Of a stretch of 46,137 nucleotides of DNA, positions 7,425-14,662 are shown piece after piece (the stretch's first letter is position 1; every line of letters starts with the position of its first letter). The stretch is from an uncultured Lachnospiraceae bacterium (GTDB lineage Bacteria; Bacillota; Clostridia; Lachnospirales; Lachnospiraceae), in NCBI GenBank assembly GCA_947566705.1, contig CANOLA010000015.1, positions 1 through 46,137 of the forward strand. The letters are read 5' to 3'. The notes under the pieces were generated by a model, which was not told where the DNA came from, made no database searches, and saw only the letters and a program-made list of their open reading frames with translations. Both the position numbers and the translations under genes were made by a program.

Positions 7425-7434
7425 TATAGAGGAC

Positions 7435-7493
7435 CAAAGCACATGATAATTCGCTTTGCGCAGGCAATATTCCCACCGTGTGGAAATATTACA
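7435..7493 (+). repeat. Dispersed two-hairpin repeat in the asnA leader
   Basis: Begins CAAAGCACAT, then ATTCGCTTTGCG, AGGCAATA, a hairpin (AATATT/CCAC with GTGG/AATATT) and ends ATTACA. The same blocks in the same order occur at 30808-30875 inside galT, with a different hairpin sequence. The CAAAGC and GCTTTG segments form a first small stem. Placement at the 5' end of the asnA transcript suggests an effect on that leader, which is inference. Confidence 0.7.
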
Positions 7494-7533
7494 GACTTTA
7501 TAATGTCCCAAAGGGATGTTGAAAGGAGAACCT

Positions 7534-8544
7534 ATGGAACAACTTATTTTACCAAAAGACTATAAGTCTGAGCTGGATCTTCACGACACCCAGCTTGCAA
7601 TTAAAACTGTCAAGGATTTTTTTCAGGCACTGCTTGCACAGCGGCTGAATTTAACAAGGGTTTCTGCACCGCTTTTCGTTGATTCCACCACCGGATTAAA
7701 TGACAACTTAAACGGATATGAGCGTCCGGTTGCTTTTGATATTTTAGAGCAGAAGGATAAACTTGCGGAAGTTGTCCATTCCCTTGCCAAATGGAAACGT
7801 TATGCTCTGCACAAATACGGCTTTTCCCTTGGTGAAGGAATTTATACCGACATGAATGCCATCCGCAGGGACGAAAACACGGACAATATCCACTCTGTTT
7901 TTGTCGACCAGTGGGACTGGGAAAAAATTATACAAAAAGAAGACCGCAATACTGATTTCCTGAAGGATACGGTGCGCACGGTTTACAAATGCCTGCGCAA
8001 AACGGAACAGTATATGGCAATCCAGTATGACTATATTGACCTGATTCTTCCAAAGGAAATCTTTTTTATCACTTCACAGGAACTGGAAAACCTGTATCCT
8101 GACCAGTCTCCGAAAGAACGTGAGTATGCAATTACAAAAGAAAAGGGGGCTGTCTGTATCATGCAGATCGGTGACAAACTTGCCTCTGGCAAGCCGCATG
8201 ACGGCCGCGCACCGGATTATGATGACTGGGCCTTAAACGCTGATATTTTAGTTTACTACCCGGTACTGGATATTGCACTGGAATTATCGTCCATGGGTAT
8301 CCGCGTGAATAAAGACGCACTGCTTTCACAGCTTGACAAGGCAGGCTGCCCGGAACGCAAAAACCTTCCGTTCCAGAAAGCCGTCATTAATGAAGAAGTG
8401 CCATTTACCATTGGCGGAGGAATCGGGCAGTCCAGAATCTGTATGTTCTTTTTACGCAAGGCACATATCGGTGAAGTACAGAGCTCCCTCTGGCCGGAGG
8501 AAGTTCTGGAAGAATGCAGGAAACACGGCATTCAGATTTTGTAA
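7534..8544 (+). CDS. asnA: Aspartate--ammonia ligase (asparagine synthetase A)
   Basis: Makes L-asparagine from L-aspartate and ammonia with ATP going to AMP and pyrophosphate; cytoplasmic, class II aminoacyl-tRNA synthetase fold. The 336-residue product is the usual AsnA length. Recognisable are the N-terminal LPKDYKSELDLHDTQ, RLNLTRVSAPLFVD and the GLNDNLNGYERPV segments. Further on are SVFVDQWDWE and the C-terminal IGGGIGQSRICMFFLRKAHIGEVQ block that forms the ATP and aspartate pocket. The ATG at 7534 is 5 nt after AAGGAG; an upstream in-frame ATG lies before the ribosome binding site and is not used. It is monocistronic, with its own promoter and a strong terminator. The leader is too short to hold a T-box. 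Confidence 0.97.
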   Translation: MEQLILPKDYKSELDLHDTQLAIKTVKDFFQALLAQRLNLTRVSAPLFVDSTTGLNDNLNGYERPVAFDILEQKDKLAEVVHSLAKWKRYALHKYGFSLGEGIYTDMNAIRRDENTDNIHSVFVDQWDWEKIIQKEDRNTDFLKDTVRTVYKCLRKTEQYMAIQYDYIDLILPKEIFFITSQELENLYPDQSPKEREYAITKEKGAVCIMQIGDKLASGKPHDGRAPDYDDWALNADILVYYPVLDIALELSSMGIRVNKDALLSQLDKAGCPERKNLPFQKAVINEEVPFTIGGGIGQSRICMFFLRKAHIGEVQSSLWPEEVLEECRKHGIQIL

Positions 8545-8574
8545 TATACAGATTGTTTATCAACACATAAAAAG

Positions 8575-8609
8575 CTGCTTCGTAAACGAACTTTACGAAG
8601 CAGTTTTTA
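8575..8609. terminator. asnA terminator, probably bidirectional
   Basis: Perfect 12-bp stem CTGCTTCGTAAA (8575-8586) with TTTACGAAGCAG (8592-8603), loop CGAAC, T-run after it and A-run before it. It can serve asnA and the convergent ClbS/DfsB-like gene. Confidence 0.9.
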
Positions 8610-8628
8610 TATACTGTCTGTCCCATCA

Positions 8629-9180
8629 TTAATTAAAATTACTGCATTTTGGCACAGTTTTTTTGTGTGCCTTCAGTTTTTTCACAGCCCAGTTGTAATG
8701 GCTTGCTGTATTGCTGACAAAATAAGAACCCAGTGTACTTCCTTTGGTCCATGAAAACACACCTTTTGAAAACAGTTCATCATTTGAAAAAGTTTCGGCC
8801 AGTTTCATAACTTCACAATGGGATTTTTCCAGCATCTCCTTTGCTTCCTCATGCGGTGTATTCTGGTGCTTTCTCCAGAATTCCACATTCATAATCCCAT
8901 AGGTTTTCCAGTTATAGGGTTTGGGAATAAACGGCTGGTTTTCACCGTTTTGATTTGCCTTCACCCAGTTTAGCAGAAGCTGATGCCACTCATAAAGATG
9001 GATTATTACATCCCGGAGATTTTTATCCCTTTTCCAGTGCGCCTCCTTTTTTGCTGTATCTGAAAAATCAAACGGTACTGACAGTTCTTTTTCTGTTAAT
9101 CCTTCAATAAGAGCATTCAGCTGTTCAAAATTTTCTGTCGCTGCGGTAATTAAATCTGATTTCGTCTGTGGTCTTGCCAT
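8629..9180 (-). CDS. ClbS/DfsB family four-helix-bundle protein
   Basis: A 183-residue soluble protein of the ClbS/DfsB (formerly DUF1706) family, related to DinB four-helix bundles. ClbS itself hydrolyses the cyclopropane warhead of colibactin; most members are uncharacterised. The family pattern is seen in MARPQTKSDLITAATENFEQL at the start, LRDVIIHLYEWHQLLLNWV, IPKPYNWKTYGIMNVEFW and the final SNTASHYNWAVKKLK. The ATG at 9180 sits 8 nt after AGGAGG; another ATG two codons earlier is too close. It lies 72 bp after a WYL regulator on the same strand and may be in its operon, suggesting an inducible protective role, which is inference. Confidence 0.88.
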   Translation of the reverse strand: MARPQTKSDLITAATENFEQLNALIEGLTEKELSVPFDFSDTAKKEAHWKRDKNLRDVIIHLYEWHQLLLNWVKANQNGENQPFIPKPYNWKTYGIMNVEFWRKHQNTPHEEAKEMLEKSHCEVMKLAETFSNDELFSKGVFSWTKGSTLGSYFVSNTASHYNWAVKKLKAHKKTVPKCSNFN

Positions 9181-9252
9181 GTTCATTTCCTCCTGCAGGC
9201 TATATTTCTAACTTCTGCTGTAAGTATACCGAACAAATGCTGACACCCTGTG

Positions 9253-10149
9253 TCAGGTTTTATATTTTTTATAAATTAATAACGCCTGTTCTGCCAGAAC
9301 TTCTTTCAGCCATGCAGGTGAAATTATCTCAGCCTGCGTTCCAAACGACAGTAAAAAACTTATCAGCCACGTCCCCTCCGGGATTCCTGCAGAAACAATA
9401 AAATCCCCGTTTTCCAGTCTTTCTACCTGCGTTTCGTCAAACTCATCATAAACACGGTATGCCATTTCCTTCGGAAACCGGAGTTTGACCTGCTGGTATT
9501 CTCCTTCTGAACCTTCATCCTCTTCCGGAAAAGTACGGTATGGAAACTCTTCAGATAAAACCTCTAATTTCAAAATGCGGTTTAATTTGAATATCCGGTA
9601 ATCCTGTTTTTGTATGCAGAATGCTTTTAAATACCATGCCTTCGCTTTATAGGCAAGCTTTAACGGCTGTACGATTCTTTCACTTACTTCACCGCCGGCA
9701 CCTGCATAATTTATTTTAATGTGTTTACGATGAATGACCGCTGATTTCAAAAGTTCAAATTTTTCATTGTCAGCCCTTTTATTTCCCCATCTGGAAAAAT
9801 CCACCTCAAACCAGTTTTCCGGGGTATCATAAAACATGGCGGAAAGCTTCTGCAGTGTTTCGCTGCTGTCAATATTTTCTGTAACATTTATACTTTGTAC
9901 TGCTGCTAAAATATCCTGCTTTTCCTCCCTGGACAGCAGCGATTTATCCAGAACAAAACCTTTCATCAGGTGTATCCCGCCGTTTCTTCCGGCTTCTGCA
10001 TAAACGGGAATTCCCGCCTCACCTAAAGCATCTATATCCCTGTAAACTGTCCTGACCGATACCTCTAATTTTTCTGCCAGTTCCGGAGCCGTAGCCTGTC
10101 CTTTGTCAAGCAGGTAGTACACTATCTTAAATAATCTGCTTTCCTGCAT
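9253..10149 (-). CDS. WYL-domain transcriptional regulator (YafY type)
   Basis: A 298-residue regulator. The N-terminal winged helix (about residues 1-60) reads FKIVYYLLDKGQATAPELAEKLEVSVRTVYRDIDAL, a DeoR/HTH_11-like fold. The WYL ligand-binding domain follows (about 130-210), with QPLKLAYKAKAWYLKAFCIQ carrying the name-giving residues and RIFKLNRI. A WCX-type C-terminal domain (about 225-295) completes the usual architecture. The ATG at 10149 is 8 nt after GGAGG. It is transcribed toward the ClbS/DfsB-like gene. Such regulators typically sense small molecules or nucleic acid fragments; the ligand here is unknown. Confidence 0.93.
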   Translation of the reverse strand: MQESRLFKIVYYLLDKGQATAPELAEKLEVSVRTVYRDIDALGEAGIPVYAEAGRNGGIHLMKGFVLDKSLLSREEKQDILAAVQSINVTENIDSSETLQKLSAMFYDTPENWFEVDFSRWGNKRADNEKFELLKSAVIHRKHIKINYAGAGGEVSERIVQPLKLAYKAKAWYLKAFCIQKQDYRIFKLNRILKLEVLSEEFPYRTFPEEDEGSEGEYQQVKLRFPKEMAYRVYDEFDETQVERLENGDFIVSAGIPEGTWLISFLLSFGTQAEIISPAWLKEVLAEQALLIYKKYKT

Positions 10150-10182
10150 CAGAATTTCCTCCATAAAATCTTTTATTTAAAA

Positions 10183-10216
10183 ATCTAAAAAGGACACTTC
10201 CTCATGTGAAGTGTCC
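10183..10216 (-). terminator. Terminator of the lipoprotein gene
   Basis: GGACACTTC (10192-10200) pairs with GAAGTGTCC (10208-10216). On the minus strand the stem is followed by a TTTTT-rich tract, 16 bp past the lipoprotein stop codon. Confidence 0.85.
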
Positions 10217-10232
10217 AGTGTTTTCCAAAATA

Positions 10233-10865
10233 TTACAAACGTCCGTTGAATCCAATCCTTTCAAGCATATTGTCTGTACTGTTAAAATTCAGCTGCACGG
10301 AATAGTGGTAATCCTCACCGCTGATTATGATATACTTTATGCCGTTTTGGTCCACGGCCTGTTCCGGTTTGTAAGCCTCTTTCACCTCATCAAATGTACT
10401 GTTCCATGTAATACCTCCCGGAAGTATAACAGTAGTGCCTTTATCTTTTGAAAAGGCAACATTATAAAGTAATGTGTCTTCAAGGTCAGCCTCTGATACG
10501 CCATTATTGACCGGCTGCACAGAACATGATGTTGCGCCGTATCCGTCCGTTTTGTTTTTTCTCATGGCAACTGCAGGCGCTACAAGCGTATTTGCCGGAA
10601 TACTTTTCAGGTCCGACTTTACATCACTGTCAAAATACCAGCCTGCGTCAAGCATATCTTTCGTATCCACCGGAAACTGGCAGACCACACCATCAACGGA
10701 AAACTTCAGGCTTTTCATGTCATCTCCTAATTCATCTGCTGCGGCCGAAAGCTGTTCTGTTGTCGGAATGCCACCGTTTACAGATTCACCTGCCCCGGTG
10801 CCGCAGGATGCAAACAGAATACAAGTAATGGCAACGGATAAACACTTTGATAAAACTTTTCTCAT
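10233..10865 (-). CDS. Secreted lipoprotein of unknown function
   Basis: A 210-residue protein with a type II signal peptide: KVLSK, a hydrophobic stretch, then the lipobox LFASC, with Cys21 as the predicted lipid-modified residue. The mature protein should be anchored on the outer face of the membrane. It contains a KSLKFSVDGVVCQFPV segment and ends with DNMLERIGFNGRL, which read like a beta-rich extracellular fold, but I recognise no family. The ATG at 10865 is 6 nt after GGAGG. It begins 31 bp beyond the Rpn-type nuclease on the same strand, with no terminator between, so the two may be co-transcribed; a functional link is not evident. Confidence 0.85.
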   Translation of the reverse strand: MRKVLSKCLSVAITCILFASCGTGAGESVNGGIPTTEQLSAAADELGDDMKSLKFSVDGVVCQFPVDTKDMLDAGWYFDSDVKSDLKSIPANTLVAPAVAMRKNKTDGYGATSCSVQPVNNGVSEADLEDTLLYNVAFSKDKGTTVILPGGITWNSTFDEVKEAYKPEQAVDQNGIKYIIISGEDYHYSVQLNFNSTDNMLERIGFNGRL

Positions 10866-10896
10866 TAGGAACCTCCATATACGTCTGGTGTAACAG

Positions 10897-11781
10897 TTAT
10901 TTTACTTCTTTCCCCGGCGCAGCATCTGATGCTTTTTTAGCTCTCAGTTCTTCCAGGTTTATGCCAAGGGACTTTAACTCCCTGAGAATTTCTTCCCTGC
11001 CCTCTTTCCTGCCTTCTGCCCTGCCTTTTTCCATGCCTTTTTCTATGCCTTTTTCTATGCCTTTTTCTATGCCCCTCGCCTCAACCTTATCAAGAACCTC
11101 ACACATAGTAACATCCTCCTTTTTTACCGATTCAATAGCTTCTTCAAAACGATGGTCAGCAGTTAAAACAGCCATAAGTTTTAACATTTCATCCACATGC
11201 TTTATTGTATTATGGTCCGGTTTATAATCCCCATTCATTCTTCGCTGCACAAAATAATCCGCTACAATTTTAAAGTCACTTGTAAACTTTGCAATCTGTT
11301 CCGGTTTTAAAAAAGCAATTTCAAACACATTGATTTCATAATTACTGACATACGGTTTCAGTCTGTCAGGAATATTCAAAGCCTCATGCAAATTACGTCC
11401 CTGATTCCAGTGCCTATTACCGAAATACAAAACCAGTGTAACAACCGGATAGCGTTCCGGTGATTCACCAAGCATCTGATTTCTGTATGCTGCACCGTCA
11501 TATCCCATAATCCTGAAAGGCATATCAGCATCCGCTGTCGTCTGGTGCTCAAATCCTACAAGTGCGATTTTCACACCTTTATCTGCCACAAACTTCACCA
11601 CATCTCTTTCCTGCTCATGCAGCTTACTGTCATCCGCCTTATACTGGCTTCTGGCCCTTGTATCCTGCAGAGAATCTCTGCTTATAACCTGCTCGCCATC
11701 AAACAGCAGTACATTTACGATGTCAGCAAACACATCATTGTAATCAGCAAGCATTTTCTCAGCCTTATCCAACTGTCCCAT
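10897..11781 (-). CDS. Rpn family (PD-(D/E)XK) recombination-promoting nuclease / putative transposase
   Basis: A 294-residue protein of the Rpn/PDDEXK transposase-like family. The N-terminus carries the nuclease core, with DVFADIVNVLLFDG (about residues 16-29) and the strand VKIALVGFEHQTTADADMP (about 70-88), where FEHQ supplies the E-x-Q active-site pair. The middle NVFEIAFLKPEQIAKF segment is typical. The C-terminal tail has a GIEKGIEKGIEKGMEKG repeat encoded by 12-bp tandem repeats, then RAEGRKEGREE. Members with intact residues cut DNA and promote RecA-independent recombination; activity is not proven here. The ATG follows GAGGGG. A strong promoter remains intact between the gene and the IS inserted upstream. 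Confidence 0.9.
   Translation of the reverse strand: MGQLDKAEKMLADYNDVFADIVNVLLFDGEQVISRDSLQDTRARSQYKADDSKLHEQERDVVKFVADKGVKIALVGFEHQTTADADMPFRIMGYDGAAYRNQMLGESPERYPVVTLVLYFGNRHWNQGRNLHEALNIPDRLKPYVSNYEINVFEIAFLKPEQIAKFTSDFKIVADYFVQRRMNGDYKPDHNTIKHVDEMLKLMAVLTADHRFEEAIESVKKEDVTMCEVLDKVEARGIEKGIEKGIEKGMEKGRAEGRKEGREEILRELKSLGINLEELRAKKASDAAPGKEVK
11026..11073. repeat. Four 12-bp tandem repeats inside the Rpn gene
   Basis: Units TTTTTCYATGCC at 11026, 11038, 11050 and 11062; three are identical. Each encodes four residues (G-I/M-E-K on the minus strand), so gain or loss of a unit keeps the frame and only changes the length of the charged C-terminal tail. Confidence 0.9.
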
Positions 11782-11803
11782 GTATTATCCCCTCTTTTTT
11801 TAC

Positions 11804-11832
11804 AGTATAGCATGATAAAATTACTTTTACAA
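11804..11832 (-). promoter_or_regulatory. Promoter of the Rpn gene, just spared by the IS
   Basis: On the minus strand TTGTAA (11827-11832), 17 bp, TATACT (11804-11809) with TGC extension, 22 bp before the ATG. The target duplication of the IS begins 10 bp upstream of the -35. Confidence 0.7.
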
Positions 11833-11842
11833 TAAAATAATC

Positions 11843-11851
11843 CAGCCGTCA
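11843..11851. repeat. Left copy of the 9-bp IS target-site duplication
   Basis: CAGCCGTCA directly abuts the left inverted repeat and recurs at 13096-13104 directly after the right inverted repeat. Nine base pairs fits the ISAs1 family. Confidence 0.9.
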
Positions 11852-13095
11852 CACGACAAACGCATGAATGTGTTTCACAACCAAACCCATACAACCAAGA
11901 AATTTTTATAAATTTATAATCTGCTCCAGATGTTTTTCTGGATTCGTTCCGATTGCATACCGCTTCTTTTTCAGACTTAAAGACTTGCTTCCCACCTCTA
12001 TCAGCTTTAATATATTCAGTGACAGTTTCCTCATGATATTTAGGTTATAAGCTGCCTGTTTCTCTATCGTATGGTTCCCGTCTTCCCGAAACGTCACATC
12101 CAAATGCCAGTGGCAGCTTTCTACCATCCAGTGCCCACGCACTGCACGCGCCGCCTCCTCAATCCCTGCAGGCAGGCTGCTTATAAAATACCTTTCCTCT
12201 GTACTTGTTTCGCCTTCCTTCCCCGTTACTGTGTTGCGCGTCAGGATGACCGTCTTCAGCCCTGCCCACCCTTTCTTCTGGCTTAACCATGAAATGTCAT
12301 CTGTCTGCCAGTATTCCCTCTTTTCTGTCTTTCCCCTTGCTTTTTCTACTGTCTTTTTATAAGCGCATTTTTTCAGAAATTCATCCTCTGAAAAATACAG
12401 CCTGACGTCCTCCAGCAGATTCCCCTGGTTTGCCTTTAGCGCCAGTACATAATCCGCCCGTTTCTGACGGATTTTCTTTACGATTGCTGTCTGCGTTCCC
12501 ATTGCATCCGTTGTGATTATGGTTCCTTTTATGTTCAGACAGTCAAGCAGTTCCGGTATCGCCTTAATTTCGTTGGTCTTTTCTTCCACGCGTTTCTGTC
12601 CCAGACAAAACCCTTTCTCATCTACAGCGCTGACAATATGATTGGCCTTCTGGTTTTTACTGCCGTTTCCTCTCTGGGTTTTCCCGTCAATTGCAAGCAG
12701 TCTTTTTATTTTATTCCCCTCGTCACTGTTTAGCATTTCATTCCACTGTTTCTGAAAATTTTCCAGAAATTCCGATGGCACCATTGCAAAGACTCTTTGG
12801 ATGGTGTCATGAGATGGTATCCCGTTTGGGAGTTCCAGATAATTCCGCAGAAACTTTTCATGTTCCTTCCCGAATACCTCCATTTCTACCCAGTCGTCTG
12901 CATTTGCAAGCATTGCAAAAAAGACAAGCATAATAATATCCATCATCTTATGCAGGACCTTTTTTTCCTGTCTCATATCTACCACTGTACTTACATAGTC
13001 TAAAAGTGCTTTCATAAACAAATCCATCCTTTTTTCTTTGATTATATCAAAAAAGATGAAATGTTCATAATTTATTCATTCATGCGTTTGTCGTG
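11852..13095 (-). mobile_element. Complete ISAs1-like insertion sequence, 1244 bp
   Basis: The ends are perfect 19-bp inverted repeats: CACGACAAACGCATGAATG at 11852-11870 and its complement at 13077-13095. A 9-bp duplication CAGCCGTCA flanks both sides. One transposase gene fills the element. Perfect ends, intact duplication and an unbroken transposase indicate a recent insertion that may still be mobile. Confidence 0.95.
11906..13015 (-). CDS. ISAs1-family DDE transposase
   Basis: A 369-residue transposase. The N-terminal region with LHKMMDIIMLVFFAMLANADDW and GIPSHDTIQRVFAM matches the DDE_Tnp_1-associated domain of the H-repeat/ISAs1 group. The catalytic triad is visible as LLAIDGKTQRG (first Asp), IITTDAMGTQ (second Asp) and the C-terminal VESCHWHLDVTFREDGNH block (Glu with the HW-LDV signature of this family). 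The ATG at 13015 is chosen because AAAGGATGG lies 8 nt before it; an ATG four codons upstream overlaps that site. There is no frameshift or internal stop, so the enzyme should be functional. Confidence 0.95.
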   Translation of the reverse strand: MKALLDYVSTVVDMRQEKKVLHKMMDIIMLVFFAMLANADDWVEMEVFGKEHEKFLRNYLELPNGIPSHDTIQRVFAMVPSEFLENFQKQWNEMLNSDEGNKIKRLLAIDGKTQRGNGSKNQKANHIVSAVDEKGFCLGQKRVEEKTNEIKAIPELLDCLNIKGTIITTDAMGTQTAIVKKIRQKRADYVLALKANQGNLLEDVRLYFSEDEFLKKCAYKKTVEKARGKTEKREYWQTDDISWLSQKKGWAGLKTVILTRNTVTGKEGETSTEERYFISSLPAGIEEAARAVRGHWMVESCHWHLDVTFREDGNHTIEKQAAYNLNIMRKLSLNILKLIEVGSKSLSLKKKRYAIGTNPEKHLEQIINL

Positions 13096-13104
13096 CAGCC
13101 GTCA
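13096..13104. repeat. Right copy of the 9-bp IS target-site duplication
   Basis: CAGCCGTCA, identical to 11843-11851, immediately outside the right inverted repeat. In the minus-strand reading it belongs to the remnant gene that the IS entered. Confidence 0.9.
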
Positions 13105-13245
13105 GGCGCCTCTGCATCATCACTGCATTCTACCCCTGCAAGATATAACCCTTTGCTAAAGTCCTCCCAGGGATGAAAGGAACGAGAAAAATCAGACATT
13201 GCTCATTACAACAAAAGATTCCTTTATACATCTTTCAATTTTCAT
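13096..13245 (-). pseudogene. Remnant of a GyrI-like/AraC-type effector-binding domain gene
   Basis: Three bases after the GNAT stop, an ATG at 13245 follows AGGAG at 7 nt and opens a frame reading MKIERCIKESFVV that soon meets a stop. A second piece from 13199, in another frame, reads MSDFSRSFHPWEDFSKGLYL then AGVECSDDAEAPDGW up to the IS. Both pieces look like parts of one effector-binding (GyrI-like) domain protein of about 150 residues, joined after loss of the middle. Joining across the IS, the old frame would have stopped five codons later, so the gene was already broken before the IS arrived. The family assignment rests on remembered sequence patterns. Confidence 0.5.
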
Positions 13246-13248
13246 AAT

Positions 13249-14130
13249 TTATCTCCTCTTCCAGTACGTCCACTTTACTGCCGGTTTGTAGCCAATTTTC
13301 TGATAAAATTCATTTCCGCCGCCTGTCATATGCGTTGCGCCTAAGACTTTTGTTCTCCGATACAACTCTGACAAAGCCGCAGCGGCAATTCCCCTGTTCC
13401 GGTACTTAGGAACGGTACAGAGCGGTTCCAGATAAGCCAGTCTGTTTTCGGGCGTCCACCACATTCCCGCCCAGCATACATATTCTCCATTTTCATTTGC
13501 AACTGCCACCGAAAGATCCATCGTGGCATGCGGCGCTGTCTGCAGTAAATAGTTATTCTGCTCATGCTGGTGGTTCCACGGACCTTCGCTCTGCTCATGG
13601 TCAAAACCTTTCCAGCAGCACTCCCCGACAGCGTATATATCCACTTCCTGCGGCTTTACAAAATGAAATCCTTCCGGCAGCGGATAGTCCAGTTCGTCCG
13701 TAAAGTCGTACTGCATATCCCAGTATTCCGATTGCTGTTTGTATCCCAGCTGTTCTGCTGCTTTCATAAGGGCAGTCTGTCCGCCAAAGAAAATGAACTG
13801 CGTTTCTTTTCCGTTATTTTTCATATTCTTATCTGCATATGTTACCATCTCTAATGCCAGTTCTTCATATCCAGGCATGAGACAAAAATAAATATCCGTC
13901 CGCGGATTCTCATAAAAGCAGAACGCGACAATTTCACCGTCCTTCTCCCAGATTCGGTTTTTAAACGAATACGATATATCCATCCAGTCAGAAAACGATG
14001 AATAAGCATATTCAAAAAAAGGCGCACATACACCATTTTTCCAGTCTTTTTCATAGATGTCCACAAGAAACTGGTATATTCTGCCACAGTCTGCCAACAC
14101 GCGAAACGGTCTTACTGTAATATGTTCCAT
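13249..14130 (-). CDS. GNAT family N-acetyltransferase (two-domain)
   Basis: A 293-residue protein, long enough for two GNAT folds. The C-terminal half has the acetyl-CoA loop, seen as EPLCTVPKYRNRGIAAAALS (about residues 232-251, with RNRGIA as the Q/RxxGxG/A motif), followed by TGGGNEFYQKIGYKP, the usual closing strand. The N-terminal half (KDGEIVAFCFYEN, then PGYEELALEMV) looks like a degenerate GNAT domain. The ATG follows GGAAGG. It is the third gene of a TetR-GNAT-GNAT run on the minus strand, 50 bp after its neighbour, and its end overlaps the ribosome binding site of the broken effector-binding gene. The acceptor substrate is unknown; drug or metabolite modification is inferred from the operon. 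Confidence 0.9.
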   Translation of the reverse strand: MEHITVRPFRVLADCGRIYQFLVDIYEKDWKNGVCAPFFEYAYSSFSDWMDISYSFKNRIWEKDGEIVAFCFYENPRTDIYFCLMPGYEELALEMVTYADKNMKNNGKETQFIFFGGQTALMKAAEQLGYKQQSEYWDMQYDFTDELDYPLPEGFHFVKPQEVDIYAVGECCWKGFDHEQSEGPWNHQHEQNNYLLQTAPHATMDLSVAVANENGEYVCWAGMWWTPENRLAYLEPLCTVPKYRNRGIAAAALSELYRRTKVLGATHMTGGGNEFYQKIGYKPAVKWTYWKRR

Positions 14131-14180
14131 TTGATTCCTTCCTCTCCCAAGTCAAAGCATAAATATGAATTTATACTCTT

Positions 14181-14621
14181 CTACCGCACCGTAAATTCTG
14201 TCCATTCAATATGGTTATACTGCATTACGTCCTCTGCTTTTTTCATTCCAAGTTTTTCATAAAACGGGACTGCGTTTTCATTTGCTATCAGGTATACAGC
14301 AATATCCTTTTTACCGCCTGCTATATCATGCGCAGCCTTCATCAGCCGTCTTCCAATCCCCTGCCCTTCATAATCCCTGACAACTCCTAAATCCGTCACA
14401 TAGAGCCAGTATGCAAAATCTGTTAACCCAAATAAAACACCGGTAATCAGGCCTGCTTCATTTCTTGTAGTAAGACTTACCGAAACATTGTTTACAAGCC
14501 TGGATATCCTTTCCTCAAACCGTTCCTTTGGATACTGCGACCTCAGGTCTGTCCTTTTCAGGAAATCCGTATATTCCTCTGCGGATATCCGTTCTTCTTT
14601 AATTATTATTTCTTCCCCCAT
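14181..14621 (-). CDS. GNAT family N-acetyltransferase
   Basis: A 146-residue single-domain GNAT acetyltransferase. The acetyl-CoA pyrophosphate loop is RDYEGQGIGRRLM (about residues 91-103), preceded by the strand LYVTDLGVV and followed by IAVYLIANENAVPFYEKLGMKKA, all typical. The ATG at 14621 is 9 nt after AAGGAG; the open frame reaches 15 codons further into the end of the TetR gene but lacks a ribosome binding site. It lies 41 bp after the TetR gene and should be transcribed with it, so its expression is probably induced by the TetR ligand. Confidence 0.93.
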   Translation of the reverse strand: MGEEIIIKEERISAEEYTDFLKRTDLRSQYPKERFEERISRLVNNVSVSLTTRNEAGLITGVLFGLTDFAYWLYVTDLGVVRDYEGQGIGRRLMKAAHDIAGGKKDIAVYLIANENAVPFYEKLGMKKAEDVMQYNHIEWTEFTVR

Positions 14622-14662
14622 AAAACTTTTCTCCTTAAATCCCGCTTTAGCCCTGCCGTTTT

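Noticed and set aside
7425..7533. T-box or other amino-acid riboswitch before asnA
   Set aside because: The leader is about 100 nt, too short for a T-box, and no specifier loop or terminator-antiterminator pair is seen.
10897..13095. Larger composite transposon including the Rpn gene
   Set aside because: Inverted repeats and the target duplication enclose only the ISAs1-like element; the Rpn gene lies outside with its own promoter.
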